Origin: Haemonchus contortus
Taxonomy: Eukaryota; Nematoda; Chromadorea; Rhabditida; Trichostrongylidae
NCBI GenBank assembly: GCA_000469685.2
Contig: LS997567.1
Span: forward strand, 25,118,155 to 25,182,154
Direction of reading: 5' to 3'
DNA: 64,000 nucleotides
The position numbers and the translations under genes are program-made. The notes under the pieces are model-generated. The model was not told the DNA's origin, did not search any database, and saw nothing but the letters and a program-made list of their open reading frames with translations. Positions within the stretch are counted from its first letter, which is position 1, and each line of letters starts with the position of its first letter. Below are positions 40,252-51,889 of this stretch, one piece after another.

Positions 40252-42570
40252 AACAATGAAGGTCTTTCATGGCGTGGAACGCTTTTCGAAAATGGTTTTT
40301 TGCATGGTATAGGGGCATCAGCACCGAGTACAGAACTATGGTCCATTTCCGCTAAATGGCCTTCTACATGCCAAAAAAAAGAGTGAAGATTATTCTGTCA
40401 GAAATTGCCGTTTTTACCCACTAAGTGTCGTTTGTTTCATTTATGGCGTCGTAACTGCACCTTAGAAGGCGCCAATGGACAGCGCATTGAAAATAACGTG
40501 AACAGTAGCCAAAAAAGGGAGCCACATGTTGATACATGTTGAAGAGTGCGGGGAGGTTTCATATGTGCTCGCCACGGTTAAGCTCCTAGCATCGACGGAT
40601 GGTGTGGTGGATAGCGATGTAGACTTCGAGTTGGGACGGCTAGGCTGGGTTGATGGTTCGAATCCTCGGGGCTTTGCCGTTTTTGCATTTTATGCTGCCA
40701 CCTCCAGGTTGGCTCAATATTGCACCAGGGCCAAAGCAAGGGCCTACTGGGATTGCTACTTCGCGAAGGCGTGGTAGTACGCAGGTATATTCTGCCACCA
40801 ACCCATCCACCAAGTTCCTCGTCCGCTGGCCCGCTTTTGCTTTCATAACAAAATTCTTCTTAAAGTTGACCCTAATCATCATTCTCATTCCCATAAGAGC
40901 ATAGGGAAGAGTTGGAGTTTGCCTTTTCTAATAGACCGATTGGAAAGGTTGATGTAAGTAAGAAAATAAGTTTTATTTGATGAGACCATCTAAATCAAGT
41001 GCTGAGCAAACAATCTGTAGTCGAATCTAGTGCCGATTTCCCATCTCACAGATTCCTTGCTCTAACCGAGATCACTAGTACATACATACCTGTGGATGAC
41101 ATACATTCCAATAGAAAACAAGTTACGCTAAGTTTTGAAACGGGGCGATATTGTGGGTGGAAAGTTAATCGACTGTACTTACTACTCTTTCCTCCACTTC
41201 TGCCCATGCTAATGATCAGCAGACATCGCTATCAAAGCAGCAATCAGCAATGCAGCTATTACTCCCTCTTATTTGATGAGATCGCTATATTATCCAACAC
41301 TCATTGACGTGCTTGAAAACAGTATTCAATATCTTGAATCTATTTTTTATCGCTATTTTATCCTGTAACAAAATTCTCAGCCTTAAGAAGTTTTTTTGAT
41401 TGTTCCGTATCTTGATGCTTGTTTTCTAGACATTTCAGTCACTGGCAAATGGTTGTGAAAAAAAATCAACACAAAAGTCCTATTGCCGAGCTTTACGAAA
41501 AAGATAAGTATCTCAACAAATCCTCAACCATAAGGCATTCATGTTCGAGGAAGGACAGAGGCATGCTGTATACCAGATTCTCACTGACGGCAAAAATGGA
41601 AAACTATCAGCTGGGCAGCTTTGCTCAAGTAGAATCACAAAAATCACTGCTTAGCTAATATTATGCACGACCAATCGACGCAGCGTTTCTCAGCTTTTTT
41701 TTTAACCAACTGGGCCTTGTGGGCAACTTCTGATAGATTCAGTTCCAGGAATATGAAGTTACCCACTGATATTGGACCTGGGACCTGGAGTGTGTGAGTT
41801 AGCCCTTCGTTAGACTGTCTGGCATTGAAACCACTCAAAATTTGTACTCGGGAGAGGCAAGCGAAGAGATGACCAATCCCTTACATAAATTTTAACCACG
41901 CTGATTACGTCTTTTGAACTGTTCAATCTGTTGCCAAGGTATGAACAAGTCAGCTTATCACTGTTTCTACGAGAAGAAATTTGTTGAAAAAGCAAAAGCA
42001 GGCCAGCGGACAAGGATTTTGGCGGATGGGTTGGTGACAGAATATACCTACGTACTACCACGCCTCCGGGAAGCAGCAATCCCAATAGGCACTTGCTTTG
42101 GCCTTGGCGCAATATGGAGCCGATCTGGAGGTGGCAGCATAAAATGCAAAAAGGCCAGCGCCCCAGATCCGATCCACCAACCCAGCCTAGCCGTCGAAAC
42201 TCGAGGTCCACATCGCTATCACCACACCATCCGCCGCTGTTAGCAGATTAACCGTGGAGAGTACATATGAAACCTACCCGCACTCTTCAACATGCTTCTA
42301 CATGGCTACCGTTCACGTTAGTTTCAGTGCGCAATCCACTGGCACCTTCTACAGTGCGGACAGTCGACACCATGAATAAAACAAACGACGCTTAGTGGGT
42401 TAAAACGGCAATTTCTGTCAAAATCATTTTCACTCCTTTTCTGGCATTCAGAAGGTCATTTAGCGGAAATGGACCATAGTTCTATACTCAGTGCTCATGC
42501 CCCTAGACCATGCAAAAAACCATTTTCGAAAAGCGTCCCACGCCCTGAAAGACCTTCCTTGTAAGTGGTA
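40252..42570. mobile_element. Foldback element with about 600-bp inverted arms and tRNA-like sequence
   Basis: Arms 40,252-40,870 and 41,973-42,570 are inverse copies, with many substitutions and small indels. Each arm contains a tRNA-like segment. In the left arm box A is TGGTGTGGTGG at 40,600 and box B GGTTCGAATCC at 40,655-40,665. The central 1.1 kb (40,871-41,972) has only short ORFs (102 and 79 codons) that I do not recognise. The element interrupts BEL relic D. It could be a foldback DNA transposon or two SINE-like insertions in opposite directions; the matching outer flanks (GAAGGTCTTTCA) favour one unit. Confidence 0.75.
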
Positions 42571-42584
42571 CACAGAAATCCTTG

Positions 42585-42831
42585 TTTAACCCACTGACGA
42601 CCGCGTGGCCCGCCGGCGGGCCACGCCATATCGTGCCCCTGTAGTATTTATATTATTTATTAAATGTTCTTATAATTTTTTCACGTTTTCAAGTGTCAGC
42701 TGAGCTCACAGCCTTCTAGAGAATCTTGAGTCATTGTGGTCCAGGAATCATTTATTTCCAACCACAGTTATAAGAGAAATTAAAAGTTAATGTAAGGACA
42801 ATATGAAAGGCGCGTTCGCCAATGGGTTAAA
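42585..42831. mobile_element. MITE with TTTAACCCA ends and GC-rich palindrome
   Basis: About 247 bases bounded by imperfect inverted repeats: TTTAACCCACTGACGA at left and the complement of TTTAACCCATTGGCGA at right. A perfect 24-base palindrome (GCGTGGCCCG and its complement around CCGG) lies at 42,603-42,626. No coding sequence. BEL relic D resumes at its right edge. Confidence 0.65.
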
Positions 42832-43110
42832 GCACGAGGGCATAGCTCAAGGACAGTTCCTGAGATAGGAAAATAATCCTTATTGAACAGCAACTCATAC
42901 GAGGTCACTGGCCGATGGAACTACTCTCAAAGCTTGTAAAAAGCGCTGATGGATTCATGCGTTAGGAAAAAGATAAGCTTCCTCAAAAAAAAAACGACAT
43001 ACATTCAACGACTATTAACAAAGCTTTACCCGTTTGAGATCCGAACCGACAGCGCCCGTTGATAGCGCAGGAGCACAAAAAAAGGAGGCAGTAAGCAAAG
43101 TGGAGATGCA
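42827..43110 (+). pseudogene. BEL relic D: integrase C-terminal tail
   Basis: Broken frames give PEIGKIILIEQQLIRGHWP and VKSADGF, matching PEEGEIVLIEQELVPRGTWS and IESTDGL of element C. A YPFEIR-like end follows near 43,035. This proves that the foldback and MITE split one integrase gene. Confidence 0.7.
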
Positions 43111-43236
43111 AAAAAGTCTACTGCGCTAACTGCGCCGAACAAATTTGAGCGAAGTTGACGGAAACCAAAACGCGCAAAAAAAGCATGCGAGACAATTTAG
43201 CAATAACAAAAAGACAGACAGAACGCATCTGTAGTA

Positions 43237-43396
43237 GATAAAAGGATAGTCTTCAGCGTTAATCGATCCCGTCAGAGGGATGCGCCCCCGCACTTCATTT
43301 CCATTCAGAATCGTAGTGGCGTAATGAGTGCGTATGCGGCCTATACAATGAATTGCGGTGGCCAGCCGATGAACAAGTCAGTGCTTCTATCCTCTG
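43237..43396 (-). repeat. SINE, truncated minus copy
   Basis: Inverse match to the 3' half of the SINE at 44,399-44,700, including its AAGGATAAAAGG tail complement, GGGATGCGCC, CATTCAGAATCGTAGTGGCG and GGCCAGCCGATG. The tRNA-like head is missing. It is inserted in BEL relic D between integrase and envelope. Confidence 0.85.
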
Positions 43397-43489
43397 TAGC
43401 AGATGCAATCGCAAAGAAGCCATGTAAAACTAACCCCGTACCTTGGCCATGATGTTCATGATTATGAACAGTGAGAGTGCGGTGAAGAA

Positions 43490-43930
43490 GAAGATATAGC
43501 TCGAGGGATTGTTGCTGTATTCCCAAAGACTCCACCGTTCGAATTTGGTCTCGACACTAATGCAGAGCGTTCAAAAACAGTTTTGAAGTCTTCAATCCGC
43601 TCTTGCAACTTCTTCGAATCCAACAGAATGGTTGGTAACACTACGACCTGACAATTATTAGACAGAAAACATGTTAGACCCTCCGTATTGCGGTCGAGTT
43701 GCAAATCTTTCTTCAAAAGCACTGATAGGCAACCAGCACTGTTGGCCTCCGGAGCAAGAGCTTCCGTCGGGCTTTCCTGTTCCTTATCACTTGCGGTGCA
43801 TTGCTTCTAGCCTGGCTGATTCCACACAAGGAGGATTCACCTACCACCGTAATGTCTAACATCACCAACGTAATTCCCTCAACAACAACAACAGCAACAA
43901 TGACACGAGAGATTAGACCACTCCCACACC
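43490..43930 (+). pseudogene. BEL relic D: envelope N-terminal part
   Basis: LDPPYCGRVANLSSKALIGN followed by HCWP at 43,671-43,745 is the conserved block found in the first envelope segment of elements A and C. Flanking frames are broken. A hydrophobic stretch follows, at the position of the first membrane segment. Confidence 0.7.
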
Positions 43931-43978
43931 TGCACCCTGCTGATGAGAAGAATGTCTATAATAGTCATCGTAAACATA

Positions 43979-44799
43979 CAGTAGCGCTCAAAAGTATTCG
44001 TCCAAATGCTTCTTCACTCGTACTTTTCAGTCATAACTCCTTTCCTACTGGATCTAATCAAGCGAAATTTCACTATGTGTAGCATTGGTGTAGGGTGAAT
44101 ATTTACCACTATTAACCTGCATTTTGACATGTCCCAAACATCCTAAAGAGCTTGAAATCAAAACCAACTGAAAATAGGGGAACTGGCGCTTCTCGGATAC
44201 TTTCCTTTTTGCCATGTCAAAAGTGTACTAGCGCTAATGCGGAACAAAGAAGAGGAGAAAAACGCAAATAAGGTGAGAATAACTGCAGACGTCACAAACT
44301 TGCTTTCAGCATAGTCTACAAACGCCTTCCCCTTAATTATGTGGAAATTGCTGCTTTGCAGTCAAATAGTATTGAATAGTGTGGAATATGCTTCAGTAGG
44401 GCGGAGGTGGTGTAGTGGCAAGTGGCGCACTATCTCACACGCACGCTCAGGGGTTCGAATCCCGGATCGATGCCCGCCTGGGCCAACCAAGCCTTCCATC
44501 CCTCCGGGGTCGGTGAATTGGTACCAGATTCGTCTGGGAGGATAAAAGTACTGACTTGTACATCGGCTGGCCAACGCGAGTCATTGTAAAGGCCACATAC
44601 GCACTCATTACGCCACTACGATTCTGAATGGAAGTCGACTGCGAAGGCGCATCCCTCAGTCGGGATTGATTAACGCCAAAAACTTTATCCTTTTATCCTT
44701 TATGCTTCAGTAAAACATATCAAAATTTCGTGCGATTTGCTCCACTGGGAAAAAAGTTACGGCCAAAAAGGCTTCGCCGAATACTTTTGAGCGCTACTG
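43979..44799 (+). mobile_element. Tc1-derived MITE carrying a SINE
   Basis: Perfect ends CAGTAGCGCTCAAAAGTATT and the complement, with TA on both sides (43,977-43,978 and 44,800-44,801). The internal sequence is collinear with 4,596-7,095 once the RTE there is removed. No transposase. A SINE sits at 44,399-44,700. The MITE splits the envelope of BEL relic D. Confidence 0.9.
44399..44700 (+). mobile_element. tRNA-derived SINE with perfect 12-bp target duplication
   Basis: 302 bases flanked by TATGCTTCAGTA at 44,387-44,398 and 44,701-44,712. The head is tRNA-like, with box A (TGGTGTAGTGGCAAGTGG) and a perfect box B (GGTTCGAATCC at 44,453-44,463). The body is unrelated to tRNA, and the tail is a TTATCC-type repeat instead of poly-A. 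Copies move with the machinery of a partner non-LTR element; the tail differs from the RTE tail in this window. A second copy is at 43,237-43,396. Confidence 0.9.
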
Positions 44800-44819
44800 T
44801 ATAAGGTTCGTATACAAGA

Positions 44820-45230
44820 CATTCCGTGGATCTCGTTTGTTCCTAACGTAATGAATGTCACTACGAGTTTCGACGAGAGCTCCTTTTCAACAACATTCAG
44901 ACAAGCGTTTGTGTGTAATTAGATACAGCCATCAAGATACAACTGTCGGTAACACCGAAATTAAGCGTACTTCTGAACATATGACGTGTCAAACGTACTT
45001 TCGGACTAGTGGGACACGTCATCGAGTGGATAGCGTAATAATATGTCGTGGGTTGGGATCATGTATACACGATACCTGTGAGTCCTTAGATCCTACGAAA
45101 GTGATTCCTGGACTTAACGGTACTGCGCATCATCCTGCGTACACATCCTGCACCATGCAATGTAGTAGAGTTGCTTGCACATGTTTACTTCCTTGTGCAC
45201 CTTTTCCGTATCTCCCATGTGTCTAGACGA
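44820..45230 (+). pseudogene. BEL relic D: envelope second ectodomain fragment
   Basis: The frame from 44,855 to 45,226 contains LGSCIHDTCESLDPTKVIPG, then HHPAYTSCTMQC. These match MGSCSQNKCDSLKPNETVAE and the following YPGYSAC region of element A, part of the cysteine-rich Gc-like domain. It breaks off after CAPFPYLPCV. The rest of the envelope and the 3' LTR are not seen. Confidence 0.75.
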
Positions 45231-45659
45231 CGACCCCCATATGCTGACCTCTCCCTCTCGAGTAGCTTCCCGAGTGGGCGGGGTGCGGGGTCAGGTTCGT
45301 GCTGGCTTCACTCTTAGTTGTACCTGCAATTTGCTAAGCGTTGGGAACGGTCAACCCTCCCACGCTCATACCTCTCTTCCTTCACGATGAACGTATTAAA
45401 CCACCGTTGTTTTATTGCTATTGAAAGGGTAAACACCCTAGTCTTCAAGCACACATCTTGGTTATCTGGTGATCGGCCTGACACCCAATTTTCCCGCGCC
45501 AAGAGTAGCATCTTTGGGGCATGGAATGTAGACAGCTCTTTTCGCGAGCACATCTTTACGGTCCTTTTCAAAACCGCGAATCGTAACTGATTCATCCCAT
45601 ACCAGGGAGACTTTACTCCAGTACCACGTACCAGAAACACCTTCTGTAGTCATTTTAAC
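45231..45659. other. No recognised gene; junction between BEL relics D and E
   Basis: A minus-strand ORF (45,314-45,640) and its plus-strand shadow are unrecognised. The 3' LTR of D or 5' LTR of E may be hidden here, but I see no match to the LTR of element C. Confidence 0.3.
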
Positions 45660-48545
45660 TCAGAAACTTAACTTTCACTTCGGGGAATCGCGCAAAAAAT
45701 GGCGTTGCACTTCTACAAAACACCAATCATCAACAGCGCAAAAACGCTAAGAGGTTCTAAACCGTTTTTTCTTACTAATTTAAGCCAGCGCTTTGCTTCG
45801 GCTGTCATTTGCGATCACCTATCACCAACTTATTTGAAGTTTCCACGTCATTCTTGTAACCTCTTTCATTTTCAACACCGAAACACACATACCCACATAC
45901 AAAGTGAAATAGTCTTCGACACGCGAGAAAACTCAAAATCGATGAAACAACCCAAAAAATGGGTAGAGAAAACGTGTATATTTCGGTCTCGAATTGTTTG
46001 CGGTTGTAGAGAGATCGCATGTTTATATGAAGTTCGCATTTTGTGAACAACATATGTAAATATCTGCTTCACTCATTTCTTGGATCGTTTCATCAATATT
46101 CAGTTTTTCACGCATATCTGCTTTAAATGATTCGGGTTCCCCCTTCACGTCAAGGAATTTTAAATAACGCGTTGACAGGTGATAGATAGCTGATCGCAAA
46201 TGAGAGCCGAAACAAAGCGCTGACTTAAATAAGTAAGAAAAAACCTTATGAGCTTTCATTCGGATGAAAGCACGTTTCGCAAAAGTGAAAACGACAATGG
46301 GGAGCAAACCCTCGACGCTCACCTGGAGAGGGAAAGCACTGCCACTACGCCACGATGACCCTTGTGACCATTGCTGGCAACTGCACTTACCAACTGGCAC
46401 TATCTCTCCATGCTCTAAGCATGCGAACTTTGAACGCTCATAACTATTCTGGCACTAATTTACGAACTTAATTTCCATATTTGCTAATAATTTTCAGGTC
46501 CTATCGATGCACCTGGGTCTCTATTAAAAGTTTCATGGGAAGTTGAAACCTTTCCCTGGTCAGAGATCCCTAATACTGCAAAATACCTCACGTGAAAGTC
46601 CAGATCACCAAATTGATCGGGAGCAGAACCACATTCACGTCGAGACAACCCAAAGTAGCGAAGGTAACCACTCACAAGGTACGTCTAGCTCAACTACCAT
46701 TGAGATAACTAACGATAACGTGAGATCAAATCGCTCAACAAGAATATCGTGCAATTTTTGAGACTCTCGTTCATAACAGTCACGAATTAAACGTCATGGA
46801 GAAGATCTTGCTACTGAAAGAGAGCCTCAAGGATAGAGCACAAGACTCCAGATAAGAATTAAACTGATACCACAAAACTACAAGTGGATTATCCAGACAC
46901 TAAAGGAAAACTAATGCAACCAGCCTGCAAATAGGTCACAGGTGGTGCAAAAACTGGCCAAATTGAAATCAGCAAGTAACTCCGCAGACAGTTGCTTAGC
47001 CGTTTCCGACCAAATCCAGATATTAATCAATCAGATGGTGTCCGCCGGCTATGACGTGCGCAAAACCTGCGACCCCATGTGGTGTGACACAATACTGGCG
47101 AAGTTTCTCCACGATATAGTAAAACCTGTCCTACTATCGAATCATACGCAAGATGGGCAAACAATCAAAAACCTCATAGGTCATCTGAAGAAAGAGATTG
47201 CCGCTAAGGATTACGTGGAGAACAGATTGGGCCCCAATCATGTTATCAAGGCCACCACTACAAAGGATAATACGTCAACTCACGTCCCTACTCAAGCGAC
47301 CAACGTCTGTTCTGCCATAAGGGTAATCATGCCTCACTAACTTGCAGAACGGCAATCGATCAAGGGAACCGCAGAAGAATACTAACAGATGGTCGCAGAT
47401 GCTGGAAGTGTTGTTCTTCCAATCACAGCAGTTTCAACTGCCGAAAACCAGATTGTGCCAAATGCGGGCAGAAGCATCATGCGAGCCTATGCTTTCAGAA
47501 ATAAGGCGTAGGAAATAGAAGTCGAAGCAACAGCTCTGGAAGTGCTCCGGTCAAAACAATTCGAGATCAATTAACTTTCATCACGAGTGAGAAAACTTTA
47601 CAAATAAAAGTGAACCGGAATGACTGAGTGCTAAAGACATTCAAATGTGCGCTAAAACAACTTCATCAAGCTCAGAAAAGTATCTAGCTCTCTCGCAACT
47701 TATCCTAATGATTGCGGAGGGCAATAATTGGAACCATAAAAAATGGGAATACGAGAAACTTCTCTTCTTCTTCGATACATACTGGCGCACAAAAGACAGT
47801 TATTGAGAAATCGCTCGCTGATAGCTTAGGCATACCAAGGCAGACCACTGAGACCTGCACAATGTCAGGCATAAAAGGCCACATAGAGCGCTTCAAACGT
47901 CACAGTGTAAGCATCGAGCAAAGCACAGCGTATGACGGGGAGCTCAACCTGAATGTGCAAACAAAGCCAGTAATCACCAGCGGTTTTCCAGGCGTGAAAC
48001 TCAGCGCTGAAGATGTTCCATCTCTGAAGACAAGAAGTATTTGCTTAGCCAATTCAAAGCTTCGTTGAGAACATTAGAAATCACTCATCCTAGTAAGGTT
48101 GGACCACTACCACGAACTGGTAACAGGTTCTATGAATTTCTTGCAAGTTCCCACTGGGCTACACATAGCGAATACAGTTTTCGGGCCCACCCTATACGGA
48201 AAAGGCGCGATAAAGAAAATTGATGCCACTATATGTTATGGAATGACCTATATACGGGAAAGCACGAAACAAAAAAAGCTAAAAAGGATGACTAGAATTG
48301 GCAGGCGAAGGACTTCGCCTAAGGACTGTCAGGAAAACGAAGAAGCTTCAGAATATCTAGCTCAGAAATCGAAAAGCGTTTCGTTTTGCAGAGTGTTCAT
48401 CAATGAGACATTTCCCTCGAAAGACAACGTTCCTCAATTCGATGCAACGAACGGTAACAGTGAGAATACTGTCCGCATCAGAGCTGCTTCATATTTCGGA
48501 TCATGTCAAAAAAACCTGCAACAGATTGCAAGTCCTCAGAAGAGT
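45660..48545 (+). pseudogene. BEL relic E: gag, protease and start of reverse transcriptase
   Basis: MALHFYKTPIINSAKTLRGS at 45,699 matches the N-terminus of Gag in element C. About 45,765-46,495 is unrelated sequence, probably an insertion. Gag resumes near 46,540 and at 46,942-47,340 (SAGYDVRKTCDPMWCDTILA). Three zinc-knuckle remnants follow in a shifted frame to 47,500. The protease is at 47,760-48,068, where the catalytic aspartate region reads IHTGAQKTVIE, so the aspartate is lost, then ETCTMSGIKGHIE. RT starts at 48,099 (HYHELVTGS, VFGPTLYGKG) and ends abruptly at the RTE at 48,545. Confidence 0.8.
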
Positions 48546-50340
48546 CCCTGGTACTCCAGGAAACGAAGCGAAATAGTGCCGCCTTGTCTCACGCCCTTCC
48601 CTAATGAGGAGAGGTCGTTGGAACAGCTTCACCGTGCTTTTCATAGTCGACGAAGGGGGGGGGGGGACAAGATGCATTCGGAATTCTCGGCACACTTCGG
48701 TGACCACTGCGACCGCTTGGATGTGGTCTAAGCACTGAATCCCATCCGAGATCCGGCCTGCTCTACAGGTTGAGCTTCATCCAGCGTTTGCGATATGCGG
48801 GTGAGAATGATCTTCGTGGATAGCCTGTAAAGCACACTCAACAAGCCTATTGGGCGGTAATTGCGAAGATCATTCCGGTCTCCCTTCCTGTTAAGATTGA
48901 CCCTTCGCGAGTTCCTCCACTGGTTGGGGATCTTCTCCTTCTGGAGGTAGGATGTATATGTGTTACGAGAAGAGCATTAGTAGCCTCCTGCACGGAGTAG
49001 GTCGGCTAAGATCTTGTCGGGGCCTGGAGTTGTGCCCGTTTTCATGCTCGTAATCGCAACTCTCACTTCCGAGGGAAGGATCCGAGGTGATGTCCCGCCA
49101 GTGGGGATTTCAGGTTTTCGCATGTGGGTCGTGGATCTGTAGAGTTTGGTGTAAAACTTCCGTGTAACTTCATCTCAAATCTCGATAAAGTGAGTGTTCC
49201 GTCCTCCTTCACGAAAGTGAAATTGTAGTCCTGAAAATCCCTATGGCATTTTCTCAGACTAGTTCTGTTCAAGGCCGCCACCAGTTGTCTTCTCTCCCTG
49301 TATAGCTGAAGGTTTCGCCGCACTGCATGTCTGCAGCTCGCTTGCAGCCTATTGAGGTGTGTGGCGTTCTGGTGAAGCCTCAAGCTTCTTGTTCTGAGAA
49401 GATCCTTTGTCGCATCTGAAATGCGAGCGGAGGAATCCACTCGCGGAAGCCTAGCCTGTTCAACACAAGTGAGGAGACCCCAACCAGCGCGTCGTTGTCT
49501 TCGGTCGGGTCATCCAGGACGTGTCAGTCATATCGGGCAAGACGTCACTCAGAACATCTCCGTCGTATACAACATGCTTCGAGCTCCTTGCGCGATGTTG
49601 AGAGATCTTTTCAGCTTGTGACTGAATATTATCTTAGCGCGGAGGAGTCGATGATCGGAACCACTGCAAAAAGATGGCACCACACCAACATTTAGTAAGC
49701 ACCACTTTCTGTTTGTTAATATGTGGTCCAGCTCAGCACGAATTGTACCGTTTGGAGACTCCCATGTCCAGCGGCGATGTTCCTTCTTCTGGAAGGAAGA
49801 ATTCTCATGGAAGAGTCGAGCTGCGGACAGGAGTCCCGCTAGACGATTTCCGTTCTCGTTCCCGTCCCCGATTCCGAACTTTCCAATCTTGAACTCCTCC
49901 TCTTGCGCTTCGCCAAGCCTAGCGTTGAAGTCTCCAACAACGAATTTGTAGGACTTTTCATTGTGGATGATTTCCTCAAATTGGTCGTAAAACGCATCGA
50001 TCTCTACTTCGTCATCTGCAGAGTGTGGAGAATAGCAGTTGACGATAGAGATGGTCTTCATGTGCGCATGTCGTAGGTGTAGGATGGCAAAGCGAGGAGA
50101 CAGGATCCTGTGAAAATCGACGAGATGGACGACAGATGAGTGCACGACGAAACCTACACCGCCGACGTTTCGCGATGGAAGCTTTTCACCACGAATGATG
50201 AGGGCTCAATCTCTAATTCGTTGCACGTCGGTTCTCCTGCTCTTGATTTCTTGCAGCGCAATCACATGATATTAAATGTGAGTAGCCGCATCGAGGAGCT
50301 CATGGAGAGCGGCATTGGAAGAGACTGCTCTCGCGATGTA
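48546..50340 (-). pseudogene. RTE endonuclease and partial reverse transcriptase
   Basis: From 50,340 downward: [44 protein letters not shown], then a long open endonuclease segment (50,145-49,549). This has [45 protein letters not shown] and [11 protein letters not shown], so the catalytic E, DxN and SDH residues are all visible. A linker is open at 49,440-49,063. The RT start follows in broken frames (TPGPDKILADLL, LRNYRPIGLLSVLYRL, VEQAGSRMGFS) and ends before motif A. A C-run of about 11 at 48,655-48,666 breaks one frame. It is non-functional; the endonuclease alone is well kept. Confidence 0.88.
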
Positions 50341-51604
50341 CAGGGTGTCCCAAAATTATTTGCGCCAAAGTTCAGTAATTTTTGAGGTAGAAATAATATA
50401 TCAAACTCACATTACCTGCTATTAATTAGTTGCATAAGAAGGTTTCCTTGCAATATGCATGGTTACTGATGTGGACTCCCAATACCTTTCAGATGGAGGA
50501 GGCTCATTCAATTCCACTTGCAATCATTGACGCGCGAGAAGTGGAAGGGCGTTATGAAATTCTTTGGGATTTTTCTAATAACCGTATAGGAGGCTATTAA
50601 ACGATATAGAAAAGAAGATTGAATCAGAGACAAACCAGGAAAGATATAAAGGTAGAATGTTTCTGAAGATTGGACTATTAAAATGGTCCGTCTGCCAATC
50701 GGTCGGGATCCTGGGTGAGCCATCAAAAGGAAATCAACGGGCACGGCTTACAGGAGTTATCGCGATGGAAGAATGTCATGCAGAAGCCTAACTACCATTC
50801 CTATCGTTTGCTCCAATCCCGATCTCAACAGACTCTGCAGGACCAAAAAATGCAGAAAGTCGCAGACCCACTTGAGTGATGACACGCAACCCTTCGTCGT
50901 TTTCTCTGGCCAAAAAATTTTTTACGATAAAACCATCCCTCAACAACCAAAACGTTCGCGTTCCGGAAGAAAACATCTAGCGTGTAATATCTCACAAAAA
51001 GGTTGCTATCAGAACAGTAAAATGATGTTTTTTGAGGAAATCACTGGCAAGGGTAAGCCGCTCGTGGTTTCTTCGGTGCAGGCGTAAAAATTGGCCGAGA
51101 CCAGTGCTCCAACAGCGTGCTGATGGAAGTACTGAAGCACTGATCAGGCTACGTTTTCTGAAACATCTCGTAGTCCTTCCAGCAGGACGCTACTCCAGCC
51201 TACAGAGCCAAGCTTGCCCGCGAGTGGTGCCGACGACAGCTGCCCGACTTCATTGGTGAAGAGGAATGGTCATCCTATTTTCCAGAACTTACTTGAATCC
51301 CACGAATGGTTCCTGATTAGAAGAGGACCTGTCGAGTTTGCAATCTCAGTTTGGAGTCCTAGAATGCAAAAGCTGGAGGACGGCTGGGAAGAAATGGAGA
51401 AGGATACCTGCGTGCCACATGCGATCAAGTCGAAAGCAAACTTTGACTTCTATTCGCGCTCACGGGGGATATTTTGGAATGCGACTTTAGTATGTTGTAG
51501 CACGTAGTGGTAGCTAGCGTGCGTAGAAATTCCATCGGCTTTAGCAGTTGAGAAGTTTCAAATATATTGCTATAAATCGGCGCAAATAATTTTGGGACAC
51601 CCTG
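50341..51604 (+). mobile_element. Mariner-like element with CAGGGTGTCCCAAAA ends
   Basis: 1.26 kb bounded by CAGGGTGTCCCAAAATTATT at left and the exact complement at right, with TA on both sides (50,339-50,340; 51,605-51,606). The inner sequence has a transposase relic. Fragments of the same family are at 7.8-8.5 kb and at the window end. Confidence 0.92.
50773..51500 (+). pseudogene. Mariner-like transposase relic of the CAGGGTGTCCC family
   Basis: Broken frames show VVFSGQKIF in the region of the first catalytic aspartate, TGKGKPLVVSSVQA in the following strand, and a stretch equivalent to the QQDSAPAH block in which the second catalytic position has decayed. REWCRRQLPD-type sequence appears near 51,215, a SSYFPELT version of the SPDLNP motif near 51,270, and a final AISVWSPRMQKLEDGWEEM helix. 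This C-terminal pattern is common in nematode mariner-like or IS630-related transposases. The N-terminal DNA-binding part (50,430-50,770) is not recognisable. Confidence 0.65.
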
Positions 51605-51889
51605 TAGGTATAGAGTAGGAAACAGTCTCTGTGTCGTGGGGAGGGAGTGCTGTCATAGTCCGAAATCCAAGGCACCTTGCGCAACTCGAGATCTCTTCGC
51701 CTCTCACCGGTCGCCATACCGTCCGACGCCGGAGACGGCTGGGCACAGTGCGCGGGGTACTGAGGCTGTTTTATTGCTGTTTTAGCAAGCTTACCCCTTG
51801 GAGTCCCAACACTGTCTTGCCAGGGCCAGTGCTGAGTCTTCACCATCGTGGCTATAGCCATTCTGGATCAGAGGGAGCTGAGGCCTACT

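Larger units (their letters stand above)
48546..51860 (-). mobile_element. RTE-like retrotransposon in antisense, split by a mariner-like element
   Basis: Read on the minus strand it starts near 51,860, is interrupted at 51,604-50,341, and ends in the RT fingers region at about 48,546. It lies in BEL relic E, whose RT stops at the junction. The break of YIARAVSS exactly at the TA of the inner element proves the order of insertion: BEL, then RTE, then mariner-like element. Confidence 0.8.

Noticed and set aside
42603..42626. Bacterial-type terminator or regulatory operator at the GC palindrome
   Set aside because: The setting is eukaryotic, no T-run follows, and it lies inside a MITE with its own inverted ends.
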